This document shows, in pieces, positions 30,830 to 41,913 of a stretch of DNA of 64,000 nucleotides (positions are counted from its first letter, which is position 1; each line of letters begins with the position of its first letter). The notes beneath the pieces are model-generated. The model saw nothing but the letters and a program-made list of their open reading frames with translations, searched no databases and was not told the DNA's origin. Source of the DNA: Lumbricus rubellus (Eukaryota > Annelida > Clitellata > Crassiclitellata > Lumbricidae); the NCBI GenBank assembly GCA_945859605.1, contig OX243816.1, positions 25,434,199-25,498,198 on the forward strand, in the 5' to 3' direction. Position numbers and translations under genes: made by a program.

Positions 30830-33665
30830 GATCTGAGGAGGGAAGGAGAAACGGAGTAGCGATGATATGTGACAAGAGGAATGCGGCAGCAATAATGGGA
30901 TACGATACAGTGGATTGATGAGCGTCAGATTCAGAGGAAGAGAGGTCAACATGACGGTCATCCAAGTATATGCCCCAACATCGGTGGCAGAAGAGGAGGA
31001 TCATTACCGTTTTTACAGCAACCCTACAAGAGACTATGGTATGGACGCTGTGCCTAAAGGAGACACAATATTGATCATTGGAGACTTCAACGCGAAAGTG
31101 GGACAGAGTAAAGATAAAAGCCCTTCAACTGGAATGAAAGGACTGGAGGAGCGGAATGAGGCGGGAACAAGACTAGTAGACTTCTGCGAAGCAAACGAAT
31201 TGAGCATTACAAACACGTGGTTCGAACAGCCAAAGAGGAGATTATACACGTGGACATCACCGGACGGAAGGAACAGGAACCAGATAGGTTACATGCTGGT
31301 GAGGCAGAGATGGAAGAGTTCAGTGAAGGACATAAGAACAAGACCAGGAGCTGATTGCGGAACAGATCATGAACTGTTAGTGGCTACCCTGAGAACAAAA
31401 TTGAAGAGACTAAGAACAGGTGATCGAATAGTGAAATATGACTGCAAAGGCATTGTGCCGGAATACAGAATTGCGGTAGAGAACCGTTTTGAATTGCTAG
31501 AGCTGGATGATGCTATAAATGCAGATGACATGTGGGAAGAAATGAAGACGATAAAGAAGCTGAGAACTTTGTGCTGAACAGAGATGGAGGAAGAGGGGGA
31601 AAAGGGTAGAACAAGAGAGATGTTTGCAAAGGTGAAGCAATTAACTGGTAAATTTGTACCGCGAATGGGTGCACTGAGAGGAAGAGAAGGGAACGTGATT
31701 AACGATGGAGAGGAAGTTAAGGACAGATGGAGAGAATACACAGAGGAATTATACAAGAAAGACCCGCGGGTAAAAGAACAGATCAACCAAATCAACTACG
31801 AATGAGAACCGGCAAAACTGGAGTGGGAGGTGGAATGGGCTATTCAACAGCTGAAGGATAATAAGGCACCAGGAGTGGACGGGATACCTATAGAGCTGAT
31901 CAAGGCTGGAGGAGAAGAAATGATGAAGGGAATAACTACGCTGTGCAATCGGATATGGGAAACTGGTGAGTGGCCAAAAGACTGGAAAAGTTCTACATTC
32001 ATCCCGATATTCAAAAAGGGCAATGCCAAAGAATGTGGAAACTACCGTATGATAGCTCTAATATCTCACACGAGCAAGACACTGCTTAAAATAATACATA
32101 GAAGAATGGAAAGCACAATGGAGAGGGAGCTGCCAGTTAATCAGGCAGGTTTCAGAAAGGGGCGAGGGACATGAGAACACATTGCAAATCTGAGATGGAT
32201 AATGGAGAGACAGCGAGAATTCGGACAAGAGGTTCACCTTTGCTTCATTGACTACAGCAAAGCGTTCGATTGCATAAATCATTCTTTGTTGTGGAGAACA
32301 CTGCAAGAGATGGGAATTCCAAAACACCTCATCATGCTGCTCAAGAGCCTGCATGAAAATCAAGAAGCTACGATCAGGACAGAATGTGGAGACACGGATA
32401 AAATCAGGATCGGGAATGGGTGAGACAAGGAAGCATAATTATCTCCGTTCTTGTTTAGCCTGTATGCAGAAAGAGTAATACGAATGGCAGAGATGGATGA
32501 TGCAAACGAAAGGAATAAAGATAGCAGGAAAAATACTAAACAATCTAAGATATGCAGATGATACCACACTACAGGCGGAAAGAAAAGATGATCTCGAGGA
32601 ACTCATACGAAGACTCAAGAAAGAAAGTGAAAAAGCAGGGTTGTATTTCAACATCAAAAAGACTAAGATAATGACCACAGCGGAATGGGATACATTCGAA
32701 ATGGATGGTGAGGAAATAGAGGTGGTGACAAGTTTCGCGTTTTTGGGCTCAAATGTGGAGAAAGAGGGAAGATGCGATTCAGAGGTCAATCAATCAATTT
32801 TCGTTTAATCAAAACTTCAGGCTGGCAGAACGCAGCATGTTACATACAACTAATTTTACAAAGGTTTTATATATAAGTTCAGTTTATATATGCAACATAA
32901 ATAAATATTTTGCTTGAATTAATATTAATTGATCTATGTTTGTTAGGTTTAAAAAAGAAATTTATCTAGGTTTACTAGCTTAAAAAATGTTTTTGAATAG
33001 TACTCTAGAGATAAAGTTACAATTATCTTTTTCCGGAAGAGAGAAGTCATGAGCCCGAGGACGGAGTTCATGACCACAGTAGGGGCGAGGCGGAGGGAAT
33101 AATCGGTTCAGAACATGTAATTTATCCTTGCGTATTGCGTTGAACAGGCGTTCATCAGCTTCATCTGCCATCTCTGCTGCACTGGAGGATTGAGATGGTA
33201 GGTACTGTCTGCGCTTAATCTTCTTCAGCAGCCGCTCAATTCTTTCCCGTTCCTCAGCGGTGGTATAACCCCACCAGGCTGGGGAGGCATACATTAAATG
33301 GGCGATGGTGGTCATTCGGGAGACTTCCTGTATAGAACTAGGTGAGCGCTCTTTTGATTTGAGCACGCCCAGGGCGTAAATGGATGATGAACACGGACAT
33401 TCTCCACATGAGTGGTCATCCGTAGATCAGATCTTATTGTTACGTCTGAGGCGGAGAATTTCAATGGGCAAAGCTGCAATGCAGGAAATGGATAAGATAT
33501 GGAGGGACAGGCATGTGAGCTTACAGACAAAGACGAGATTGGTCAAAGCAATGATTTTCCCCATAGTGCTATATGGAAGCGAGACGTGGACGAAGACGAA
33601 GGCGTTGGATAACAACATTGCTGCGTGTGAAATGTGGATATGGAGGAGGCTGTGTATACTATATA
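30830..33665 (+). mobile_element. RTE-like LINE with endonuclease and RT, decayed and interrupted
   Basis: APE-type endonuclease at 30915-31577: VNMTVIQVYAPTSVAEEEDH, TILIIGDFNAKVG, TRPGADCGTDHELLVATLR (catalytic GDFN and DH motifs). RT follows: 31830-32174 with DNKAPGVDGIPIELIKAG, 32202-32423 with FIDYSKAFDCINHSLLWRTL, and 32497-32785 with LNNLRYADDTTLQAE (catalytic YADD). After an inserted LINE (about 32787-33440) the C-terminal part resumes at 33445: RRRISMGKAAMQEMDKIW … VLYGSETWTKT. Several stops and frame shifts show it is dead; the 3' end is lost at a (TA)n-rich patch. Confidence 0.88.
32787..33440 (-). mobile_element. L2/CR1-like LINE C-terminus nested in the RTE
   Basis: Minus frame 32980-33366: IAHLMYASPAWWGYTTAEER, IERLLKKIKRRQYLP, EMADEADERLFNAIRKDKLH, LFPPPRPYCGHELRPRAHDF, ending CNFISRVLFKNIF and a stop. 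It is followed by a 3' UTR and a (TTGA)n-like tail at 32788-32802. This is the conserved end of a widespread CR1/L2-like group. Boundaries of the right side are approximate. Confidence 0.78.
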
Positions 33666-33760
33666 TATACTGCCATTTTGTGATTAAGAATTATACTTGT
33701 GAATAATGCTTATTAGTCATATGTGATTATAAATAATACCTAGGAATTTTAGCTACATAC

Positions 33761-33885
33761 ACTGTCAATATGAAACCACTGTAAGTCCGGCACATCATCG
33801 TAATTCATCTCACATTCAAATTCAGCTGTTTCATTTTCATAAGAGTCAACATCATTTAAATGTCGCACAAATTCGTATTCAGGCT
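33761..33885 (-). CDS. Muscle-type Ig protein, exon 4: first half of Ig domain 3
   Basis: 125-bp exon with acceptor GTTATTGTAG and donor GACAGT|GTATGT; starts in phase 1 and ends in phase 0. It encodes EPEYEFVRHLNDVDSYENET, AEFECEMNYDDVPDLQWFHI, DS: A-C strands with the first core Cys and the Trp. The phases fit exon 3 (…INVA, split codon G|AG) and exon 5 (LLNLRSSKF). No long ORF marks it; it was found by looking for the missing half domain. 33886-34211 holds only a short (TTAC)n tract. Confidence 0.85.
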
Positions 33886-34261
33886 CTACAATAACAAACA
33901 TTTCCGAATCAATCTAAGAAACGAAAACAAATCCAAAACAAATCGAAAATCTATATACCGTTTAACAAAACAGAGGAGACTTATAATGATGTTCTGTGTC
34001 CCATTGTGCGTTTGCAAGTGGATTAATAAAGAAAATACTTACTTACTTACTTACTTTCACTTCTCTTTGAAAACTGTCCCCAATTAACCCCCCCCTCTAC
34101 TTTTGTGCATGACTTCGGTGTCACTTCTGACAGCTCGCTCACATTTTCTGCATATGTGACCAACCTTATATGCCATTTTTACTTTCAGAGCCATTCGATT
34201 ATCCATCTTCTTTTTACGGTTGCCAGATGGCCTTCAGAAAAATACCTGACAATGCATGTTT

Positions 34262-34478
34262 GCGTGTGTGTGTGCGTGTTTGCGCGCGCACGTCTGTGTG
34301 TGTGTGTGCACGATGGAAGAGGGCGTGTGAGAAGGGCGAAGTGGGAGTGGGGTGAGACGTGGCGGGAAAAACGGAAATTTCTCGGGCAACCTCGGATAAT
34401 TCAGCTAGCACACGTCATATATTATATACTGTATATATATATATATATATATACAGTATATACGTCATATATTATATA

Positions 34479-34529
<51 letters not shown>

Positions 34530-34530
34530 A
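34262..34530. repeat. (GT)n and palindromic (TA)n microsatellites
   Basis: A GTGTGC-rich tract at 34262-34312, then two tandem copies of ACGTCATATATTATATACTG each followed by (TA)n, the second run to about 34527. The preceding context GGTTGCCAGATGGCCTTCAG at 34215 is also seen beside the (GT)n tract at 62560-62680, so the microsatellite may be part of a repeat. Confidence 0.85.
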
Positions 34531-34589
34531 CAGTAGTGGTGACGGAGACAGTTTGAAAGTTGCAATGTGTGAGTCAAACCACGAATCTA

Positions 34590-35240
34590 TATAAATAAAA
34601 ATGAAACTTTCCAATAGTTCGGAACATGATCACGCCGAAAGTGACACACCGATTGTTATGAAACTTTTACAACACCTTCCATTCCGATAGAACAGTGATA
34701 ACTTATGCTTTTTTCCCGAAAAAACGCAACCTTTTCCACAAAAAGGGAACTTTGCAATCCGTTCGTCCGCCATTTGCAAGTTGAACACGTCCCTCACGGC
34801 TAAACGCTGTCTCTAAACACAGCAGACGAAATATGAATGAACATGAATGATGTCGCGTCCTCTGACGTCATAAGCGATTCGCGGCCTTCCCCAAAGCGGC
34901 CTTGACGGCGTGACGGCGGAAAGGAGCGGAGGGAGCGGGACGAAGACGGTGGGGAGGGAGCGGAGGGGGAGGGGAGGTGGAGGTCGAGAGGAAGGGCAGG
35001 GGAGGCCTTTCCCCAAAGCGGCCTTCACGGCGTGACGGAGGAAAGGAGCGGAGGGAGCGGGACGAAGACGGTGGGGAGGGGGAGGGGGAGGGGAGGGGGA
35101 GGGGGAGGGGAGGGAGAGGGGAGGGGGAGGGGGAGGGGGAGGGGGAGGGGGAGGGGGAGGGGGAGGGGGAGGAGGAGGGGGAGGGGGAGGGGGAGCCTCT
35201 TTTCAGCCACAGCAACGCGTGGCCGGGTTCAGCTAGTGTT
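34590..35240 (+). mobile_element. Helentron-like non-autonomous element with (GGGGGA)n interior
   Basis: Begins TCTATATAAATAAAAATGAA and ends GCCGGGTTCAGCTAGT. This 5'/3' end style is known from Helentron-type rolling-circle elements, which lack inverted repeats and duplications. The interior has two copies of CCCCAAAGCGGCCTT…ACGGCGTGACGG and a long purine-rich (GGGGGA)n tract (about 35070-35195). A second copy lies inverted at 48521-49095. The element class is my inference from the ends. Confidence 0.55.
35070..35195. repeat. (GGGGGA)n purine tract
   Basis: About twenty G-run units with almost no pyrimidine on the plus strand. It can form G-quadruplex or triplex structures in principle. Open frames across it (PLPLPL, GRGRGR) are artefacts. 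The stretch 35241-36124 beyond the element shows no recognisable gene. Confidence 0.9.
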
Positions 35241-36124
35241 TATATAAACTAGCTTCTTTTATATCTAGACGGCTGTCTATCTAGTCGCTGATTGGAAATT
35301 TGGCGCCGGGACGTATGACTAAATTCGGATATAAAACAACATTAAAAACACATTTAACAATTTTATCACTCAGTTCCATTCTGTAGAAAACCCCAGTTGA
35401 CCTAATTGACCTGCAGGGCAAGGTGCGAACGCATCATTAGGATGCGAGGCTTTTTACTCCAGACAAATATTATTCCTACTCAGTACTCAGTGCAGGGGTT
35501 TAAGAGACAGGCTAGAAAGGCTAGATCAAGAGAGACCAGAATGGCAGATTGACACAATTAGACAGAGACAGAAACAGACAGAGATCGAGAGGCAGATAAG
35601 CACAGACAGATTACAAGCACCCGTGTTTAAGGGTAGGAGAGAGACAGACAGACAGAGAGGGGGAGATCGATTGTGACGGAGAGAGACAGATAGACAAACA
35701 AATAGACAGACAGAGGCATGGCCTAAATTTACGCAGATTCGGTTCAATTGTACTTTGAACTCTGTATCAAGCCTCCGACTTTATGCACAAGCATCATATT
35801 TGGCTCTGTTTCACAACACAAGGCAAATACGTTGGAAAATCGTAAGCAGATAATATTTTCATGGCCCCCAAGAAACAACACTCCAAGTATCCAACATTTG
35901 TTGCTAGCAATAATTATTTACCGGACACAGCCATGTCCGGTAATGTCTGAAATTTCTGACCGGACACTATGTGTAAATACCGGATTGTCCGGTTCATTAC
36001 CAGATGCCTGGCAACCCTACTCCTTTTCAATCACGAATGACATCCATAGACCAGGCATCTATCTGCTCCAGAATTGATGACTGAAATTCCCTTCTTTTGA
36101 CACTGTTTGCTATTCCCAATTTCC

Positions 36125-36435
36125 CATCTTGCCATAAAGCTGGGCCGATTGAATATTCCTTATAAAGTCTTCAACAGGTCTATCAAATATTCTAGGAACA
36201 AAGGTCGCATCACCCGATTCGCCAAAAAATTATCTAAAGTTGCCCACATAAACGCTAGTGTTGTGCTAGGTTCTGGAGCTGGTCTATCCTCCTACATAGC
36301 TAGAACCTCTAACCTACCGTACATTTAACATACAAGTTAAATTTGCCAATGATTCCTACTTATTAGTGGGCTCTTCACATCTAAAAACGGCCTCTGAAGA
36401 ATTCAACACATTACAGATTGGTTACTACCATTGAA
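36125..36435 (+). pseudogene. CR1/L2-like LINE RT fragment around the YADD motif
   Basis: Plus frames: ASVVLGSGAGLSSYIARTSN, then after a shift VKFANDSYLLVGSSHLKTAS and EEFNTLQIG. It corresponds to the GxxQGSxLGPxLF…KYADDxYLLV region, with YADD changed to FAND. Strongly decayed. 36436-38061 holds no identified feature apart from a solo GGGTCACATA end near 37650. Confidence 0.6.
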
Positions 36436-38061
36436 TATCATGGTCCTTCATCTGTCTTTCATGGTAGTCAGTCATTTATGGAAGTTTATGTTTCCAAGCT
36501 TGTCAATTTTGCTGACTCATTTTATCGTTGATCCGTGTGTGACTATTTCTATTGTTGCATCTTCGGTATTTTGGTGTGAATTGCTGACAAAAGTTATGGC
36601 ATCCGATATTTTCTGTCACTGTAAACGTTGTTTCTCAGTTTCTGTATGACTTTGCTCTGTTAGATTGTTAGGAATGTGTTCTTTCCTTGGGTTTCTTGGG
36701 TTAGACTGAATAGTTTTCCCATCCACACAATAGTGAGCCAAAAGTCTGAATAGATTGCAAGCTAATATGTTACCCGTCTTTTTGAAACCAGTCGGAAGGT
36801 ACAAAATGTCATCAGGTAGAAAATGACGAAAAACCATGGAAAACCTTAAATCGGCCGTAATTGACATGAATGCAAAAACAAGTTTAAAAATATATATTCA
36901 ATAGAAATGACGTATAAAATGCTTGTTCAGACATATCTAAACGTGTAAAAATTAATTTTTACTAAGAGCCCTAAATCTGCTTATCGAGATCGAAAGTCAG
37001 AATTTAAGTCAAAATTAGCTACATTTTGTTGCGATATTAAAATAAGTTGCAGGTCGAATCGAAAAACCTGATTGGTCTCGTTTTGAAAACGGAAATCCCC
37101 TTTTCCCGTTCTATTAATAAAACATGACCGCCTTCTATTTAGTACGCCCTGAGAGCGGCCCGAAATAGACCGACTAACTCACAGAAACTTAAAATAGCGC
37201 TATAAAACAGACACGTGACCAAATCTTGAGCCGTGGTTGGCTGAACGATTAAAGGTCGCATGGCCTCGCCTGGTGTAACGAGATAAATCGTTTATTTTCT
37301 TCGCTTTTCACCTAAATAACTTAATCTTCGATATGGATAATATTTTGTAAATCTGTAGGGTATTTAGGCAATTGTCGAAGCTACGCGGCGGCCAAATTGT
37401 ATTTAAATAGGTCCAGTAGAAATAGCCGTTTCATAGGAGAATGTCAATAATTATATCGCTAAACTTCGCACGCAATTTTCTCAACTAGCAGTTTATCTAT
37501 AGGCCTACCATCGGATTTAAAATTCTATAACCCTGGTTATATTTTAGATATAGAAAAACCGCAAACAGTTTTGGAAATGAAAATGAATCATGTACAGGAA
37601 ATTGCTAAAAAGTGAAAAAATTTAATATGGTACTTTCCGACCGCTTTTGTGAAAACGGGTCACATATTTACTTCATACATCAAGTAAAACAACAACAGAG
37701 ATAATTGTTGGGACAATGAGGCTTGGCGACCTTACTGTGAGAAAAGTTCATTTGGGTTAGTGCCCAACGTCCATTATAACTGACGCTTACATCACAATGG
37801 AAATTTGCATGTAAAAACGAATGGTGATTGTGATAATATTCTGTCATCATATTGACCCATTTTAATAGCTTGAGGCAAAGAAATAATAACATCTCTGAGG
37901 GATACTATGCACCTCTGGGAAAAAGCACTGATAATAATAAATTAATAATTATAGTCTTACTTGTTTAACAGACCTGTATCTTCAGTTTTAGCAAGTTTCA
38001 TAGAAAACATTTTTGTCATAATCTCAATATGTGTAGGCTACTTGATACCTGTGGTATTTAC

Positions 38062-38203
38062 CTGCAACATTTATTCTGCAAATAGTCTTGTCTCCATTGA
38101 CTTCACACGCAAATTCTGCACCATCTAAGTCTTGTCTAACATTTTTCATCTTTAAGATGCATCGATCCTCTCTTCTTGAAATTTCAAACATTTCAGGAGT
38201 GTA
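38062..38203 (-). CDS. Muscle-type Ig protein, exon 3: second half of Ig domain 2
   Basis: 142-bp exon with acceptor TTTGATTTTAG and donor TTGCAG|GTAAAT (G of the split codon in the exon); starts in phase 0 and ends in phase 1. It encodes YTPEMFEISRREDRCILKMK, NVRQDLDGAEFACEVNGDKT, ICRINVA: D-G strands with the second core Cys. It joins exon 2 (…WSKNGETIE) to complete the domain. It is not covered by any long ORF and was found from the splice-phase logic. Confidence 0.87.
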
Positions 38204-38423
38204 CTAAAATCAAAAGAGTAATTGGTGCTATTAAATGCAATGTCAGTAAGTAATCAGAAGTACCTCATGCTTAGATTGTGATTTGCATGATATCAACATT
38301 ATCCCCAGTTCGCTAACAAAAAACTAGTTTACCTCACCCATGCCTGTTCTACATTTTCTAGGGCACTGGCACAAACACCAGCCTAGCTTCCGAACATAGA
38401 AACTAGACCAGCTAGCTTATAAC

Positions 38424-39217
38424 GGTACCCCGTCAAAAGCGCGCAGGACAAAAGTGCGCCGACAAAAGCGTGCCGACATAAGTGCTACCCGTCAAAAGCA
38501 CGCAGGACAAATGCGCGCTGACATAAGCGCGCAGTCAACAACATATAGACTAACATACACAGACAAAAAACAAATGAACTCACCAACAAACTCATGTGTA
38601 GCCTAATTGTCTAGCAAATATGCAAACAACGAAAGAAAATTATAATGTCCAAAAATTAAGTAAAAGTTATGGAAAAATTATACTGTTAAGTCAAATATAA
38701 CCAAGGCAAATTTGCAAATAACGTGAACTACGGACGAAAAATATAATGTCTACAAAAATTAAGTTAGAAGTCTCATCAATCGGCATTATGCAGTCGTTTT
38801 GCTTTACATTATGTGCCGTAGTTCACGCTGAGCAAATAATATTATGTATTAGTTAGCGAACCTCCTTGAATCTTTCGGTTTCCTTTGAAGGCTCATCAAT
38901 CGGCAATTGAAATTACGAAGCAGTGGTTAATTTAATTTTCTATTTGTGTACAAACAATTGTAATCAAAATAGGTGGTTGAATCATTGCCATGATGAAAGG
39001 CTTTGAATATTGGCCACATGTAGGTGAGAAGTATAGGTGGGTATTGCTTTAATTTATGTTAGGCGAAATGAAAGTACAGAATTTGGTCCACGCCACGCGC
39101 TTATGTCGGCGCACATTTGACATGTGCGCGCTTTTGTTGGCGCGCTTTTGTCGGCGCGCTTTTGTCGGCGCGCTTTTTTCGGCGCGCTTTTGTCCTGCGC
39201 GTTTTTTACGGGACACC
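38424..39217. mobile_element. Array-ended transposon 3 (GACAAAAGCGCGCC units), 8-bp target duplication
   Basis: Direct repeats CTTATAAC at 38416-38423 and 39218-39225. Ends GGTACCCCGTCAAAAGCG and, read inwards from the right, GGTGTCCCGTAAAAAACG. The left array (38424-38540) is made of GTCAAAAGCGCGCAGGACAA-type units and the right array (39090-39217) of GTCGGCGCGCTTTT units, inverted. The 550-bp interior is A/T-rich and non-coding, with an inverted pair around ACTACGG/CCGTAGTTCACG. Confidence 0.82.
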
Positions 39218-39511
39218 CTTATAACTACCATTAAGTCTGAATGCTATCGGTAATGAATTGAAGGCCCACAAAATGATTATGGCACCTGAAAGGAATAATA
39301 TTATCCATTCTAAGGATTCAAAAATGAATATCTGCTGGATATCGTGTTTTCATAAGTTGACTTACTTTTAATTTAACGCACAGTTTTCGTGCAACATCCA
39401 GGGATCTGGAGTTCTGTTGATTTATCCGTTGATCGCTGAATCAATAAATGTTGGAGTAGTAAGACTGAATACAACATATTGGTGAGGAGGATTTTACGAA
39501 CTATAATTCAA

Positions 39512-39740
39512 AATGTCGGCCAAAATAAAGGACTTTGATCAGACTGTGGAGACGTGGAAACGTTTTGTACAACATCTGATTTTTACTTTGTGGAAAAAGG
39601 CATTGACGAGTCAGAAACCAGCGCGTTGAAGCGGAAGGTCATTCTGTGCCGCACAATGGAAATTAGCATAATTATTCAACAATAGTGTGACATTCACGCC
39701 GAGAACGTAGAGAATGCAACTTTTTAACAAACAGTTTTGT
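39512..39740 (+). pseudogene. Ty3/Gypsy-type gag N-terminal fragment
   Basis: Plus frame beginning MSAKIKDFDQTVETWKRFVQ, then after a shift FVEKGIDESETSALKRKV and ILCRTME. This resembles the start of gag in Gypsy-type retrotransposons. Preceded by TATTGGTGAGGAGGATTTTA, which could be near an LTR end or primer-binding site, but no LTR was identified. It may be the front of the element whose later gag part lies at 44262. Confidence 0.5.
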
Positions 39741-40049
39741 TGAAAAATAGATCGCTGTCTGGTGCAACCTGTGACTGATTTAATATGATTGAATCTCTGG
39801 ATTATAGAAGTCGAACAGGCATACTGATTTAAAACACATCTTTTGAGGAATTTTCAGGCAAAACAACCAACAACGCTGAACCGAGGGAGGGAGTGGCACC
39901 ATAGGCGGAGTTTGGTTTCCTGATAAACACCGCCCATGAGTGGCACTGTAATCATCACGATTGGCTGACCGCATCACACATCACATACACCTGTTGTAGG
40001 CGAGTCAGTTTGCCGATAAAGTGCACGAAACCTGTACTCGATACGCCGC

Positions 40050-41890
40050 GAAATGGCCTTCTGCGCTCTTAGTAACCACAGACATGATGTAAACAATAGA
40101 CTATCTCAGTTAGGGATACTTCGATATCGTGGCTCTCGTGGAGTATGCGGAAGGATACGAACAATAGCGATCATCAGGTCGAAGCAGAGAGGTAGGCCTA
40201 AATGTGAACACAAAACAAGCAGGGCCGGGAGAGTTCTGTGTCCAGTCTCGAACGACAAACCGGGCAACATAGAGTCTCTGACTTCATAATGATGATGGAA
40301 CGTATTCATCATCAACGCATGCTCCTTTGCCAAGCCGTTTGCGTTGGAACAGCTCAACGCAGAGATCATAGGGTATGGCTCCGGTGTTGCAATCATATCC
40401 GAGACACATTTCAAGAAACACCAATCTTCTGCATCCACACAGTTGGCAGGCTTCCGACAGTACAGGCGTGATCGTGAGGGATGGCGGGCCGGAGGCGTTG
40501 CCATTTATATTCGGAACTTTATACCAACCGAGGAGATGGAGTTGGAAGGTGATCTCAGAACCTTAGAACTATTCTGGATCAAAGCACAGCTGCCAAGCAA
40601 AACCATGTTCATAGGAGCCTTGTACCCCCCCCCCCACCCTCAAAGCTGATATATGAGACATACCCTGCACTAAATTTCTTGGCCAAGTTTCAACCTTTTG
40701 TAAGATTAACGCAAGTATTATACAAGGCTCGGGACTTGGACCAGATGATTTTGTGGTAGTTATTTCAGGTCTGACACCAGTTCACCGTAGTAATAGTCTA
40801 CTGAAATACGCAGATGACAGCTACATCTTAATTCCTGCTTCTGCTATTGCTACCACTTCTTCTGAGCTCGACAATGTTGCTATGTGGGCTCTTACTAGTA
40901 ATCTCAAACTCAACCATGGTAAATCTAAGGAGATGATAATTAGTCGTCCAAGGCAGGGGCGCTGTACGCACTTACGCAAGTGCATACAGCGCTGAAAGGC
41001 TAAAAAATTACAAATTGTAAATTAAAGCGTGAAATATTATAAGCGTATGTCCAAAATGGAGCAAAAAGCTTATGCTGGTGATACCTCATAATCGCCAGTA
41101 GGCATATACGGTCAATTTCTTAAACGAGAGACAACACGCCGCAAAGTTTGCTGGAATTCAATCGACCGTAAAAAGAATAAACTCCAGTGTTGTGCAGGGC
41201 TCAGGCGTCCGCCCTGTAAAATTCATCACCAATGGTTCTGACCTTCAAACAGCTGACCCACACAACAGGATAGTCAAGTATGCCGACGATACCTACTTAT
41301 CGGTTGGTTCCAAGAAACGGCTTACAATTACCACTGAGTTGGCCCAGATTGCGGTGTGGGTGCAATGAAACAACCCGCGATTGAATCCAATTAAGTTGCG
41401 AGAGATGCTGGTCGCTCGTAGACATGTCCAGAACACTCTTGATCCGATCCCCAGTGTCCAGAGGGTCAAGCAATGAAGATCTTGATATTGAGTGTGGCTT
41501 TCCGGAGTGATCTGAGGGCTTCGGGGGCACATCGACTAGGTGCTTGAGGCATGCTCTCGCTCACTCTGCGCACTGAGGGTTGATGGAGCGGTTGATGGTT
41601 GAGGAAGCTGACAAGCGCTTGCTCCGCACTGCCATATGGAACAGTTGCCATGTCCTTCACGACCTATTCACCCTATGACTAGTATAGTTTACAACCTCCT
41701 ACCCCAACGTCATAATTTCTAACTCCCGCAAAAGGACGATCAAAACCTTTATTTCAAGAGTCCTCTACAAGAGCGCTAACAATCATTAAATCTTATTAGC
41801 AATGATCTATTTAGGACGACGCTTTAATTTCATTTTGTTTTTCTTAACATCACTATGTACCAGGCTGCAGTGTGTCATCCTGCACTTTTT
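40050..41890 (+). mobile_element. CR1/L2-like LINE pieces: endonuclease and two RT fragments
   Basis: Endonuclease block 40344-40649: GVAIISETHFKKHQSSASTQ, WRAGGVAIYIRNFIPTEEME, LELFWIKAQLPSKTMFIGAL. After a deletion, an RT piece at 40753-40995: LLKYADDSYILIPASAIATT, WALTSNLKLNHGKSKEMIIS. A second, separate RT copy at about 41160-41760: RIVKYADDTYLSVGSKKRL (frame-shifted), later pieces of the C-terminus. At least two related LINE insertions or a rearranged one. Confidence 0.75.
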
Positions 41891-41913
41891 CATGAATTAA
41901 ACGAATAAATATA

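Noticed and set aside
32058..32789. Minus-strand frames over the RTE LINE
   Set aside because: Antisense shadows of the RT coding on plus, which carries the real motifs.
34868..35252. Pro/Leu/Ser-rich and Gly/Arg-rich open frames
   Set aside because: Products of the (GGGGGA)n tract; no start context or domain.
36616..36867. 83-codon minus frame
   Set aside because: No motif recognised and no support from splice sites or neighbours; left unannotated.
37200..37660. A second TGTGACC MITE ending near 37657 (GGGTCACATA)
   Set aside because: No matching left end was found upstream, so only a solo end is noted.
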